Below are positions 36,538-49,440 of a stretch of DNA of 64,000 nt, piece after piece. The stretch is from Girardinichthys multiradiatus. Its lineage: Eukaryota > Chordata > Actinopteri > Cyprinodontiformes > Goodeidae. The stretch lies in NCBI RefSeq assembly GCF_021462225.1, contig NC_061806.1, positions 4,639,734 through 4,703,733 on the forward strand. Direction: 5' to 3'. The notes beneath the pieces were generated by a model. That model ran no database searches. It saw only the letters and a list, made by a program, of their open reading frames with translations, and had not been told where the DNA came from. Position 1 is the stretch's first letter, and every line of letters starts with the position of its first letter. The position numbers and the translations under genes were made by a program.

Positions 36538-36649
36538 CTTAGCTCCGTATTTTGAATAATTCATCTCAGTAAGCGTCACTGGTCGCAGTTTATCGATGTC
36601 TCCAAATGCAACTCCAGGGACATAAAGTGCACAAACCACATGCACCCAC
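36538..36649 (-). CDS. phf14: PHF14 exon 5: extended PHD (knuckle His/Cys and linker), GC donor
   Basis: The exon is 112 bases. It opens after CTTTTAG with G TGG GTG CAT, completing Arg-Trp-Val-His, and encodes WVHVVCALYVPGVAFGD then IDKLRPVTLTEMNYSKYGAK (residues 338-375). The His and Cys of WVHVVC close the C2HC knuckle of the extended PHD. It ends in phase 0 at AAG, followed by GCAAGT: the donor is GC, not GT. No GT in the vicinity would keep the frame, and the next exon continues with the expected ECSFCED. The exon is too short and lacks an internal Met in a suitable place, so it escapes simple ORF detection. Confidence 0.95.
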
Positions 36650-37326
36650 CTAAAAGAGGAAGGGGAGGATGAACATACATGTTTCAGACTGGAAATAAGC
36701 TTGTAATCGGTGACATTTAGATGCAGCGTTTTTAAGGAATGTCAGGAAACCAATTAAAAAACATGGCAGTGGTTTATTTTTTCCTGCAGACAATAAGGAA
36801 TCTAATATTGTGAAATTGGCTGCAGTCAGTTGCTCAGAGACTTCAAAAAGAAATAAGCTCATAGATTAATGTAGCAGCAGATGCTGGCTACACTTTGGTG
36901 TGACACAATTTCAAATGCGGACTTTAGAGAAGAGAATCCGAAGTCCAATATAAAGATATCCATCTCTAGCAAGCAACCGCTTCACAGTTTAATTTGCTGT
37001 GTTTTTCATGCTCTAGTGAAGTAGTAAATTCGGGTGCAGCCTGGCTGAGGAGCACTATCAGCGATAACGTGGCTGAAGTCTCCATGCTTCACAAAACACA
37101 CTCTTTTCTCTCACTCCTTCTACATCCATCTCTTCCATTCTCGTTTTTTACTTCTCTATGAGTTCTCTCTCTCTCGCTAATCCAACTTCCTTTTTTTCTC
37201 AGCAGCGAATAAACAATGAGCACAATTTAGATAGCCTTTTGCTGCCTACCGCTGCTAGCTGAGCTCAGGCCATTAGGTGTTCTTTGTTTCTGAGAACCAG
37301 GACAACGCTGTGCTACACCGACCCAC
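36650..37326 (-). other. PHF14 intron 4
   Basis: GT-AG intron of 677 bases with a CT-rich stretch near 37085-37200 (TCTCTC and TTCTTT runs). No gene or mobile element recognised. Confidence 0.85.
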
Positions 37327-37486
37327 CTCCCAGCATCTGTCTCTTTGAAGATGCCATCCTGGTTGGGACAAAGCTCACAGCTGGGAGTCACTCCATTCTT
37401 GCAGGCATCACAGAACCAAGGCTCTGTGGAGTTCTCAGAGGCCGAGCTCATGATTGAGTCACTTTCACCGTCCACACCATAACACC
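37327..37486 (-). CDS. phf14: PHF14 exon 4: end of PHD1 and start of the C2HC knuckle
   Basis: The 160-base exon starts after ATTCCAG, completing the split Gly codon of HEGCYGVDGESD, and ends AG before GTGGGT (phase 2). It supplies the last zinc ligands of PHD1 (WFCDAC) and then the pre-PHD C2HC knuckle start CELCPNQDG, followed by IFKETDAGR. Residues about 285-338. The Lys-Asn-Gly after the FCDAC pair is the only visible change against the mammalian sequence as I know it and does not touch a zinc ligand. Reading past the donor on the genomic strand gives an unrelated tail, which confirms that the exon stops at AG|GTGGGT. Confidence 0.96.
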
Positions 37487-38077
37487 CTGGAATCCAAGAG
37501 AAGTGACTGTTATAAGGAGCACTGCTCATTAAAAACAATTTAGATTACATGGAACAAAGGATTATGAATACATGTACCGTTACACCCCAAGCGGACTCAG
37601 GTGAAATCCAAACATTGGATAAAGGTCTATAGGAAATATGAAGCATTTCCCAAACAGCTAAACCAGGAAAAACACACAATATAAAGACAAAGACACTGAA
37701 GACATTTTCCAAAGCCTTCTACAAGCTTTTTGTCTGACTGAGAGTAATAAGTTTGATAAGAGAGTTTTAGGCACATTTATTGGCACCGCTGTGGTGTTAA
37801 AAACAATTTCAATAAATTATTTTTTCAATGCAGCAGCATAACTTCACTCTGAAAAGCTTAACATGTTTGTTTGCCGACAGAGGAAGTCAAGTTAAGGTTG
37901 AACGTTGTGAAAAACTAAATGTTTTGAACAAAATCCCCTTTCACAAAATTACTGATATTTCTAACAAGCCCTTTAAAAATACAAAAAAAACCTTATTTTA
38001 GTTTCTATTTGCCTTTCTTATGGACATTCTAGCATACAGACTTTTATCACCACAAACAATATCTCACCAAAGTACCC

Positions 38078-39047
38078 TTCCTTGGGACAACACTGAAGAT
38101 ATGACCCTTTGATCCAATGTAAAGTATTGAGTGTACAGCTTGTGTAAATTTGCAGTTCCCTCAAAATAACTCAACACGCTGCCATTAATGTCTAAACCAC
38201 TGACAACAAAAGTGAGTACACGCCTAAGTCAAATTGTCCAAATGTGCCAGAAGCGTCAATATTGTGTGTGGCCAACATCATTTCCAAGGACTGCCTTAAC
38301 TCTTTTGGGCAAGAAGTTCACAAGAGCTTCACAGGCTGCCACTGGAGTCCTCTTCCACTCCTCCTTGAAGACATAACGGAGCTGATGGATGCTAGAGACC
38401 TTGTGCTCCTCCACCTTCTGTTTGAGGATACCCCACAGATGCTCAACAGGGTTTAGGTTTGGAGACATGCTTGACCAGTCCAGTACCTTTACCCTCAGTT
38501 TCTTATCAAGGCAGTGGTCGTCTTGGAGGTGTGTTTGGGGTCGTTATCAGGTTGTAATACTGCCCTGCTGCCCAGTTTCCAAAGGTTCCTTTAATGTGCT
38601 GTAGCTCCCTACAACCAGCAGCAGATATGCAGCCCCAAACCATGACACTCCCACCACCATGCTTGACTGGAGGCAACACGCATTTGTCTTTGTACTCCTC
38701 ATCTGGTTGCTGCCACACACGCTTGACACCACCTGAACCAAATAAGGTTAGGTTGGTCTAAGCAGATCACAGACCTTGTATAACTAATTGGTCACATGAC
38801 ACAGGGGAGGGAAAATGGATAATTGGGTACAATTTGGATATTTTACTTAGGGGTGTACTCACTTTTGTGGCCAGCGGTTTAAACAAAATATATGTGTTGA
38901 GTTATTTTTAGGGGACAGCCAATTTATACAAGCCATGCACTGATGACTTAAATCGTATCAATGTGTCACAGCTTTAGTGTTGTCGCGTGAAAATATCTAA
39001 TAAAATCTTTACAAAAATGTGAGGGGTGTACTCACTTTTGTGAGATA
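38078..39047 (-). mobile_element. defective Tc1 element with paired direct repeats in its ends
   Basis: The right end has an outer and an inner copy of GGGGTGTACTCACTTTTGTG (39023-39042 and 38853-38872). On the left an inner copy survives in inverted form (about 38207-38227), while the outer one is missing. This inverted/direct-repeat layout is that of long-ended fish Tc1 elements. On the minus strand it keeps transposase pieces: PPVKHGGGSVMVWGC, SPNLNPVEHLWGILKQKVEE and NFLPKRVKAVLGN. The N-terminal DNA-binding half is deleted and frames are shifted. The last catalytic Glu (VEHLW) is still visible. Non-autonomous. Confidence 0.85.
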
Positions 39048-42000
39048 CTCTAAACCGGGCTGCCTCTGATTATTAAGAGTTGTTGAGAAATTACGCCACC
39101 TGATGGCAGTAGCTCTCCATACATAGGCAACACTGCTACAAAAACAATGAAGCTGCACAGCAATGACCCAATAATAACATCACTTGATCTCACAGTATGC
39201 TATGCAGACTGTTTACTCATATGAGGGTATGGGATGGTTCAAACCTGAACGTTTTGACATGATTTACTGTTCGATTAATTCGGCTCACAATTATCTGACC
39301 ACCTGAGGGCACTCAGAGCACTGAAATGTTCTCCACAGGTTTAATATGAAAGAACCCAGACGATGATGTAAAGGGAAGAACCCAGTCATGCCACAGCAGA
39401 GCACCATGAGATTCACCTTATTGATCTTAATAACAAACTTTTCACAACTGGAGCGCATCAGAAAGGACACACATACTTCAAAGATATAGCAGGAGTTGTT
39501 CAGCAAAATCTCCTTCATTTCCTCCTGATCAGGACCCATATAAGAGGGTCCCAATGAGGAGGGTCCTGAAGCAGTGTGACAGCGACTTAAAAATATCAAA
39601 AGGTTGAAGTTTGGTGCTTTTCCAATAACGAGCCTGGATCTAATCAACATGCTGTAACAAATAGGAGACAAGGAAAGTAGAAAAGTCATTATGGGGTCTG
39701 GTCCAAAGCTGTCAATCTTCAGTGGCACTGCAGCAGAGAAAATGGAATGTTTAATCAAAATACATAGCCCCAGAGAATCAAAAAGAAGCCAAAGGAACAC
39801 ATTTTTATGTTGTCCTCTTAATTTTCTGAGGTTGCCTAAACAATTACTTGGCTGATGTGGTTTCTATGGCAGCTATTACACCAGGCAAACGTGCTCCTCA
39901 CTTCCAATGAGGGCAGCAATCAGTACTCTGCCTCTGCTGGGGAGATAACACTCCAGCTCCTAATTCAGTGAAGCAGCCTTCGGGCTTTTTAAGCAACGGG
40001 AGAGACTCACAAATCAAAAGCTTGCTGTTCTGCAGGCCTGTCACTGGATGCCACACAGGGGACTTGAGCAGCCCATCAAAAGCAAACAATGGTGCAGACT
40101 GAGTTGTTTATTCAGCACTTCACTTTGTTTGGTTGCTGTGAGTCTTCTGATTGAATGACGGTATGATGTGTGTCACAGTGAATGTTTTATTTTGACCTCT
40201 GCTTGTAAAAAGCTGTGGTGATATTTATGGTTTTCTGACACTCTTTGATTTCTGGCCAAGATGAACTAGACGGGACAATTAATGCAGCACGACACACCGG
40301 AGTAACTCAGAACACCAGATGTTCTACCTCTAATTTCTCTAACATTGTATATAAAAGGAGTTAAACTCCTCTGCACTGGCTGACCTTAGACTGATGGAAG
40401 TCAGGGTTCTAAATGACCACCCATGCTGGTTTAACAGATTTCTGCTGGCACAAATCTGCTGTGTTCCTTTTGAACTTGGAAACTAAGCTCACACTGTAAA
40501 GCCACAGCTTGCTGGCTAATATGAGCTAAGCTGACAAAAAGTGATGACTACTGGATAACTTCATAATCTCTGAGAGAAAGATTATCCTTGTCAAGCTTAG
40601 CAGGAAAGAAGGTAGAGCTGAGTGAACTGAGAAACATTTTTACCTGAATTAGGATTTAACAGAAAACTGTCTTCTTGTCTTTAACAAAGACTAACCAATT
40701 ATGTATACATCTACCTTGTAGTGTAACTAAATAATCTAATGAAAGGAACGACATTTAGTGGGTTTTGAAAAGCAAAGAGCACCTCACTAAAAACAGACCA
40801 CTCAGATGGTATTCAGATATTTTTGTTACTGTTCGCAGAGGTTTCCAACTAAACAGTACATCTTGGCCATTTTTCAACATCCATTCTTGTGTGCACTTGT
40901 GTACTCTCAAACTTGAGAAACATCAGCAGTTACAGCCCACTGTTCCAATTCTTAGTGTGCATCAAGACAAGTACGCTTTGAGTGCCTGAACGCTTTCTTA
41001 CTTCACCCATTTATTGATAATGCAACAATTTATCCTTCTGCATTCTTAGGCCAATAAGGTAACCCACAATGTATTGTGCCACCAGAAACAGTAATAAATG
41101 GTGTGTGCAGATGATTTTCGTTGCTTAAAACTGCAATTAATGTGTCACTAAAAGTAACTTTAAGATGTTTTCATGCCAGAAACCAGAGCTCAAAACCTCT
41201 TATATGCACTCAGTTTATTAAGAATGAGTATATTTAAATGCACTTTAGTGTTTTCAGAGTAGCAAAGCGCTCCTGATTGGCTGCCCTAGCAAATAACCCC
41301 TAGCTGCGTGCTCAGCAGGTTGTTGGACATTATTTTCACTGTTGAACACAACCTGATCTCAGCATAGTCACCCTATCATTTCCTGCTACCTGTCACCTAT
41401 TTCTATTAGCTGAATGTGAGTTATAAAGCCTTTTAGTATACATGGTACATAACTATTGGTTATCAGAATGTAAATAGTTCTTATCTAAAGTCATTTTTGA
41501 GGACAGAGTTATATTGTTAAAATTTTCTAAAGCGTAGTATGTTAAGAAGAGCACTGCCTCTGTACTGTAGCTACTTTTTCCACACTACAAAAGCTGACGT
41601 TACTTTTCTAACAGCAATTCTTTTATAATTCAAAATGAGAACAATACTTTAATGAACTCCATTGTCTGCTCGCACTCTTTTGGATTTTTTAACTATATTA
41701 TTATATGTTGGTGATTTGATAGTCAAGATATTTATTGCCTTTAATTATTATGCCAGATAATTATGTGTTGGTTTAGTTAATTATTTTAATCAATTCATTG
41801 TTACTATGAGCATTGTGTCTCTGTTTAAGATGTCCGAGTTCTCCTGATGACAACAATAAAAAAACATGTCTGTGTTCATCAGTGTTTAGTAGTTACTTTA
41901 AAGGAACCACACAGAGGTTCACTCTTGAGATCTTAAATACTTTCTTCAGAACTTCAAAAAGTGTGTAGCCACATGTAGTCAGTCTTTATTTCTCTGTCCT

Positions 42001-42439
42001 GCAATTAACCTTAAGATGCCTATAAGGGCATGGGGTAGTTTTCTGGGACTGTTACTAAGCCCCCACTTTTACCACCCTTATGTATTTCCATTGATTTTAG
42101 GGGTAACAACATTTTACCAGGGTACAAATTTAGCCCATACTTTTTGCAAAGAACTTCCAGGTGGAGTTTTGTGGCTGGACAGTGGCATTTCCAACTGAAT
42201 ATCAGCATAAAATAACCTAAAGCTCATACTTTATAAACATTTATTGTAATGGTTTTTTAGAGTTTATAAATTTGTGGTTTGGTCATTCAATTTTTATCTC
42301 AAATCCATTTGTCTCTCCTTTGGGAGGGACATGATTTATCTCTTGAGGCGATGCACTCAGAGAGAATGTTCTGAAGTTAAAAATGTAAAAGATTTTACTA
42401 CTATTACATATACTTTATACAAATATGTACTGCAACCAT

Positions 42440-43345
42440 GTTAAAAAAAAAACTGACCAAGGAGATCAAGATAGCTACTACAAGCTACAGCAAGAAGCTA
42501 AAAAAAAATTACTTCTCAACCCAGCATCAGTTTGTAAAGGTCTCAAAAATCTCACTGCCTACACGGGCCCGTCCCCCCAACCTGAGCAGAATTTTCACCT
42601 GGCAGACGATCTGAACAACTTCCACTGCAGGTTTAAAAAGCAGCCATAAACACCTCCCACCAACTGGATTAAATCACAAAAGCTCAGAACCTCTACCTGG
42701 ACAAAAGACCTTTTTCAGTTGCAAAATATCAAGAAGGCTCCAGGACCTAACAATGTCTCCCCCTCATGTCTAAACGCCTACGCTGACCAACTGGCCCTTA
42801 TATTCACCCTATCTCTCACTCTATCTTTAACCACTCCCTGGAGCAGTTTGAGGTTCCCACATGCTTCAAATGCTCCTTTATCATCCCAGTCTTTAGGAAA
42901 CACACCATCATGGAGTTAAAGTGACTACAGACCTGCCCTCTGTGGTCAAGAAATCATTTGAGCGTCTTGTGTTAAAGCATTTGAAGGACATTACATGCCC
43001 CCTGCTGGACCCTCTGCAGTTTGCTTACTGGGCTTACAGGTCGGCAGATGCAGTGAATGTGTATACCACCTTGATTACCCAGGGACACACACCAGGATCC
43101 TGTTTGTAGACATTGGCTCGGCCTTCAACGTCATAAACCCAGACATCCTCCACCAGACGCTCACCCAGCTCAAAGTGCCAGCCCCTATCTATTAGTGTAT
43201 CACCAGCTTTCTGATTAATTGGCAGCAGCAGATTAGCCTGGGGAGCATTAGCTCCTGCACAATAACCACCAGCACTGGTGTCACCCAGGGGTGTGTTCTC
43301 TCCTCACTTCTCTTCTCCTTGTATACAAATGACTGGCCTGGAAAA
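42440..43345 (+). mobile_element. Rex1/CR1-like LINE fragment, reverse transcriptase
   Basis: Plus-strand frames show the N-terminal reverse transcriptase region in pieces: KKAPGPNNVSPSCL (the APGPDG box), SVVKKSFERLVLKHLKDI, PLLDPLQFAYWAYRSADAV, then VDIGSAFNVINPDILHQTL (the Asp of the VDFSSAFNT box is kept) and GVTQGCVLS-like at about 43278-43305. Frameshifts separate all of them. The catalytic ADD box and the 3' end are missing. Orientation is opposite to PHF14. Confidence 0.8.
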
Positions 43346-43850
43346 TAACAGTACTTCTGTGTGCTGGTTCGTGCTCAGTCAGTGCAAAGACAAAATGGTG
43401 GACTGGTGGAAAAACGCATAAAACCAGTGCTACCAGGCAAAAAGCCCATCTCCAAAGGCATGCTTTGAAATTTGGTCGCATTTTGGTTTGAGCAGAAAAA
43501 TCTTCAACAAGCTTTGTTTTTGTCTTCATGCACCTGCAATAACAACCCACAACATGAAGTGGCAATTTGTTTCGGAAACCAGAGAAAGGAATCAATGAGA
43601 CGTCCAGACTAGGCCAGAAAAACAAGCACTTTCTAGCCTGAGGCTGAGAGAAAGAGACAAGAGATTAAGAGACCTGAAGTAGACTCGAGTTGGTTCAGAA
43701 AAAGCAAACAGTTTTTTGACCGAGCTGTAGGTACTCTTTTCCTGTTCTGTCAAAGGCTGATTTGGAGCATAGGAATATGCAGGCTTTAAGATAAATTTGA
43801 AAATGTTAAATCTTAAATCTAATGTCAAACATCCAACCTCAATTCCCCTC

Positions 43851-43872
43851 AGAATTAGTTAGTTAGTTAGAT
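43851..43872. repeat. short TTAG repeat
   Basis: Three to four TTAG units. Confidence 0.6.
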
Positions 43873-45910
43873 GTCAGCAGAAAGGATTACATACTGCACA
43901 ATAAGAACCTGCAAACTACTACCAAACGTAAGAGGGTGATCTACATTTTCACTCTAAAAATATTATCGATAAGATTATAATAATGCATCTATTATTTTAG
44001 CAGCTTTAAAATAACTGAGGTGGAGGTAAACAGACATAAATAATTTTTAGCACAAATAAAAGCAGGGGCTAAAAACATTTTAAGGTAATTCTGATTGCTT
44101 GTATGACTAACAGGAACAGGAACATCAAAAGGTGTTGCAGCAAGAACAAGACTCCTTGATCAGCTCATTGAAGATGGGGTCCAGCTCATCCCAGCTTTTG
44201 ATCTCTCACCCAGGTCTTCCCCCCCTTTTCATGTCAGTCTCTGTTTTCTTCTGAAAGAGAGTGATGGTGTCCAGACACTGTGAGACTACAAGAACAAAAA
44301 AAAGCAGTGGAGTCGAGCAGCAGACTGTCGTGTCTGAGCTGCAGATGCTGACAGCTCATCTTTCATCTCTGATTTAAAATAATTCTCTTGCGACTTGTCT
44401 CAAACTCAAAAAGCCATTTTGTGATCTCTAAAATAAGCCAGGATGTTGTATTACATTCAGTAGGATTGCACTTGATCTTCTTAAGACCTAGCATAAGCCA
44501 ATAAAGCTCAGCAGGACTAGATTTTATACTATTATGTCTGACATAATCGGTGACGATGACCATAATAATCCAACTCAATCCTCAAAATCAATATCAATTT
44601 CTTGAATAACTCTTTAATTCCTTAAAAATGTTAACTGTATGTGTGTGTGCATGCACTGGAGCTGCAAGATATATAAAATCGAAACTGTCATCTCAGTATC
44701 ATTCTGTGTATCAGCTTTAATGCAATATTTAGCAGGCTAAATAGTTTAAGATGTCATCAACTTTGCTTTATGATTGAGCTACTTGGACTTTAACTCTCCA
44801 CACCTGATCTACGGCTTGGTGACCTGGATGCTACAGCTCAGGGAGAGTGGTGGGGACATTGTCATGATGGCAGTTAGGAGGAAAATCTTGGGTAACTGCA
44901 ATGATTATATTTATCACACTGCTAAACAATAATATTGCAATGTCAATTTTTTCTTGTCATTTTTTCCTTATATCATGCAGTATGTGTGTGGCAAACTACA
45001 GCTTCAAAAAAGTCATCGTGGATCAAGTATATGCTTTATTGTCGACTGAGCTGGGTTGTAGATGTTTCCAAAGACCAAAAGTATATGAAATATGGTAGTA
45101 CTTAAGAACGATGACAATAAAATCAAATTTAAAAGAAGGAATACTACAGGGTCTGATGGTGTGACAAAATAAAAAAAAACCTCCATAGGTTTATTAAAGC
45201 TTTTAAATGAAGTAGACTGTCTGTTCAATCTCTCTCAACAGAAAGCCAGAATATGTGGATAGGTGTAGCATATATAACATTTTGAATACAATTTTTTAAT
45301 GCAGAAATAATAACTTTAATTGATCTATTTTTATTAATCTGGAGTTGACAGTTTATAGGCCACTTATATGTCAAATTTAATAAGCAAGCTGTTGTTTACA
45401 CTTTATTTTGTGGTATACAATAAATGCAAAACTTGGCAAGAATAAATCGTTTAAAGATGAAAGAGTTTATTTCTGAAGGAAAATGTATCATTTATTCAAT
45501 AGATAAGTTAATACAAAAATAGGAATTTGTTGCTGTCCAATAAACTAAATGAAATACGGTAATATTTACAGAGACAGCATTTTAATGCAGTTAGAAGAAC
45601 TTTAAGATGTGAACCTGCAGTTGTCAACTGGAAGCTTAACTTAAAGTAATGTCACTGGATGCTTCAGCTCGGCACTCATGTTTGAATTCTTGGAATATTA
45701 CTTATTTCACTGCAATAAATGTAACAAAGATATTTACACAATAAGTTGAATGAGGGTTCACTGGATGGGAGAGTTAAGGGTAATGAAATGACCATGTTTT
45801 GTTTTCTTTGTAAAGTATTATCCAGCTGAATTAGTCTAATATTCTAATATTGTATAATGAGGAGAAGTTTAACAGAGGCAGGAGCATGAAGAAGATCAGG
45901 AGCAGCAGCA

Positions 45911-47056
45911 GCAGCTGCAGGCAGGCAGCAGAGGGAGAGGCTGGAGATAAGGAGACTGGGACCAATTTGCATATTCATAGTTCCATCCATACTGAGGCCA
46001 AGGTGTAGCATTGTAGCTGAGTCACTCTGGGGCATGAAGGGATTATTTTCATAAAAATTAATATTCAAATCTGTAACTTAGCTATAAAAAAGGAGAAATG
46101 CTTTGGGATTTGATCAATAACAGGAGAAAAACCTAAAACATCATCTGTTACGCCATCTATTTTGAAAGCAGAAAATCTAAACTTTGACTAAAAATAAATC
46201 AGACTCCTACTTAAACTATATACCCTAATAAATTTAGGACAGAGGTCAAAAACCTCAGATTTTCTTTCCTCAAACAAAAAACATGTTGTTTGTTCTATGG
46301 TTCTTAAACGGCAGTACATGTACCCCTTATGGTACTCCGTTTATGGGTGCTCATACAACATTTTGGTATCAACTATTTACAAGTTTAATACTAAACTAAT
46401 TAATGAGCTAGTCCATTTGTTCGCAAAAACAATTGAACAGGAACTTCAGATTTCTGACATGAAACATTGAAGATTCCTCAACAGGCTAAAACACAAAATC
46501 CTTTAAGGTTGTCTGATATGTACTACAATAAAGAAATCGCACCACTAGCAGTTACTGTCTCATTCAGACCACGACTCATCGTACCATTAAATATCTATTT
46601 GTGAACTTTTTCATTCAGTATTGAAATGCATAAACTGTTGAGAATACATAATTATGAAATTGTATTACTAATTCCAGTTTACTTGATCACTGAGCACAAA
46701 AATTAGAAAATCCCACTGCCTTTGCAATTTTCCGCTTCAACTGTGATGTCATACCGATAATCTAAATCCCAATTTCTGATGTAAATACAAAGCAAGAAAA
46801 ATCTGATAAAACCAAAAAGACGGGTGAAGTGAACTGGGCAAACAAGTGCATGTTACTTGATATGAAGCCCTAGTGAAGTCTCAGTTCAAACTTTAAGCAA
46901 CAGAACATGCAGAACTGATGGTAAATTTGCAAAAATTATTATAAATTAGTATTTAGCTGTTTTTAATCAGAGGTATGTGGCACCATTTAATAAATAGATA
47001 CAACAACACATCTTAAACCAAACATGCAGCTGCAGGCAGGCAGCAGAGGGAGAGGC
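45911..47056. repeat. pair of identical 31-base direct repeats
   Basis: The segment 45911-45941 (GCAGCTGCAGGCAGGCAG, continuing CAGAGGGAGAGGC) recurs without change at 47026-47056. The two copies are 1,115 bases apart in the same direction, with unrelated flanks. The right copy lies about 50 bases before the Rex3 start region. Confidence 0.8.
45930..46080. promoter_or_regulatory. candidate conserved noncoding element
   Basis: It contains ATTTGCATATTCAT (POU octamer context) and TGAGTCA (AP-1-like) in a short stretch of balanced composition next to the 31-base repeat. Appearance only; no alignment was available. Confidence 0.2.
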
Positions 47057-47104
47057 AGTTAATTAAATGTTGAAGTTATTTCATTATAAAACACAATGAA
47101 TTGA

Positions 47105-49440
47105 ATCGCAACCTTAACGTGGTGTTGCGGTTTGAGTGCATGAAGGGTTGTAGAGGCTATATTGTTCAGGGCTTAAATGTCCCGGGTTGCGAGACCCGGC
47201 CGGGCAAAGCATGAACGAGAGACGCGACTCCATCCCCCAATGTGCCCATCACCTGCAAGGGGAACCATGAGGGACTGGTGCTAAGAGGATCGGTGGCTGG
47301 TCAAAGGCATAGACCTCATTCTTCTGTAGGACTTCAACTCCCATGCGGGACACGATAGTGACACCTGGAGAAATGGCCTCCCTGATCTGAACCCAAGTGG
47401 TGTTTCGTTATTAAACTTGTCCATACTGAACACCATGTTCAAGCATAAGGTTGTTCATCGGGGCACCTAGCACTAGGACACCCTAGGCAGGAGGTCAATG
47501 ATCAACTTTGCAGTTGTGACTTTGTACCTTCAGCCGCATGAATTGGACACACGGGTGATGGGAGGCGCTGAGCTGTATACCAATCACCACCTCGTGGTGA
47601 GTTGAATACGCTGGAACAGGAGGAAGCCGGACAGACTTGGCAGGCCCAAGCGTTTAGTGAGGAACGGCTGGGAACGTCTGACAGAGCCCTCGGCCAGGGA
47701 TGCATTCAACTCCTACCTCCGGGAGAGCTTCGACCAGACTCTGGGGAGAGTTGGAGGCATAGAGTCAGAGTGGACTATGTTCTCCACCTCTTTTATTGAT
47801 ACTGCCACCCGTAGCTGTGGCCGTAAGGTCTGCAGGGCCTGTCACGGTGACAATCCCCGAACCCGGTGATGAACACCGGCAGTAAGAGATGCCATCAAGC
47901 TGAAGAAGGAGTTCAATTGGCTCTGGTTGGCTTGTTGGACTCCTGAGGCAGCTGGCAAGTAATGTGAGGCCAAGTGTGCCACGGCCCGGGACATAGCAGA
48001 GGCAAAAACTCAGTCTGGGAGAAGTTCAGTGAGGCCATGAAGAAGGACTACAGGTCGGCCTCGAAGCGATTCTGGCAAACCATTTAGCGCCACAGGAGAG
48101 GGAAGCAGTGCTTCATCAACGCAGGATCTCCTCAATCCTGCCGCATGCGTTCCCTGGTGGAAGCAGAGACTGGAGATTCAGAGTTGCGCTCGTTCATTAC
48201 CCAGGCTGAAGTCACAGAAGAGGTCATAAAGCTCCGCGGTGACAAAGCTTTGGGGGTGGATGAGATCCACCCTGAGTACCTCAAGTCTCTGGATGTTGTG
48301 GGGTTATCGTGGCTGGCACGCCACTGGCGGCCAGGGACAGTGGCTCTGGACTGGCAGCCCAGGGTGGTGGTCCCCCTTCACAAGAAGGGGGGCCGGAGGG
48401 TGTGTTCCAACAACACGGGGTTCACACTCATCAGCCTCCCTGGTAAGGCCTATGCCAGAGTGTTGGAAAGGAGAGTGTGGCCGATAGTCGAACCTCTGCT
48501 TAGGCTCTACACCCTCTACAGGGTGCTCGAGGGTTCATGGGAGTTTGCCCAACCAGTCCACATGTTTTGTGGACCTGGAGAAGGCATTCAACCGTTTCTT
48601 TGTTGTGCCCTGTGGGGACCCTCCAGGTGTACATAGTCGGGAGCTCTTTATTAGGGGCCATCCGGTCTGTGTACTAGCAGAGCAGGAGTTTGATTCACTT
48701 TGCTGGCAGTACTTCCGCCCTGTTCCCAGTGCATGTTGGAATCTGGTAGGGCTGCCCTTTGTCACTGGTCCTGTTCATAACTTTCATGGAGAGGATTTCT
48801 AGGAGCAGCCAAGGGCCAAAGGGGGTCTGTTTTGCGGACCACTGGATTTCATCTATCTTATCTCTGGGTGGTATCCACGAGTGAGGGGAGAATGGAGCGG
48901 AAGATTGACAGACGGATCAGTGTGGCTGCCGCAGTAATGATGATGCCGTGCCGGTCCATTGTGGTGAAGAGAGAGCTCAGCCGATAAGCGAAGCTCTCGA
49001 TTTACCAGTTGGTCTATGTTCATAACCTTACAAATGAGCATGAACTTTCATGAATAAGAATGAGATCCCTGATACAAGTGGCCAAAACAAGCTTCTTCCG
49101 CAAGATGGCCGGGCACTCCCTTAGAGATAGTGTGAGGAGCTCGGCCATCCGGTTGGAACCTGGAGTGAAGCTGCTGCTCGTCCATATCAAGAGGAGTCAG
49201 TTGAGGTGGCTCCTGAATGCTTTCCACGGGAGGTATTCTAGGCACATCCCAGCAGGAGGAGGCCCAGGGGATGGCCCAAGACACGCTAAAGAGACAATAT
49301 CTCTCGGCTGACCTGGGAAACCCTTGGGTTCCCCCCAGAGGAGCTGGAAGAGGTGTCTGGGGAGAGAGAAGTCTGGGTGTCTTAGTCTGCTGCCCCCGCA
49401 ACCCAGTCCTGGATAAGCGGAAGATGACCAATATGAGCAC
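47105..49440 (+). mobile_element. Rex3 LINE, nearly full length but broken
   Basis: The plus strand starts with the Rex3 leader (AACCTTAACGTGGTG), then endonuclease remains around 47330-47600, then RERLTEPSARDAFNSYLRES-like linker, then reverse transcriptase: FITQAEVTEEVIKLRGDKAL, VDEIHPEYLKSLDVVGLSW, ALDWQPRVVVPLHKKGGRR, NNTGFTLISLPGKAYARVLE. A 163-codon frame (48145-48636) is the longest left. The region GGGCTGCCCTTTGTCAC at 48751-48767 matches the classical Rex3 marker site. After it, the segment that should carry the FADD catalytic box is deleted (about 48845-48880). The 3' part encodes remains of the distal conserved domain and stops near 49440. Opposite to PHF14; inactive. Confidence 0.88.
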
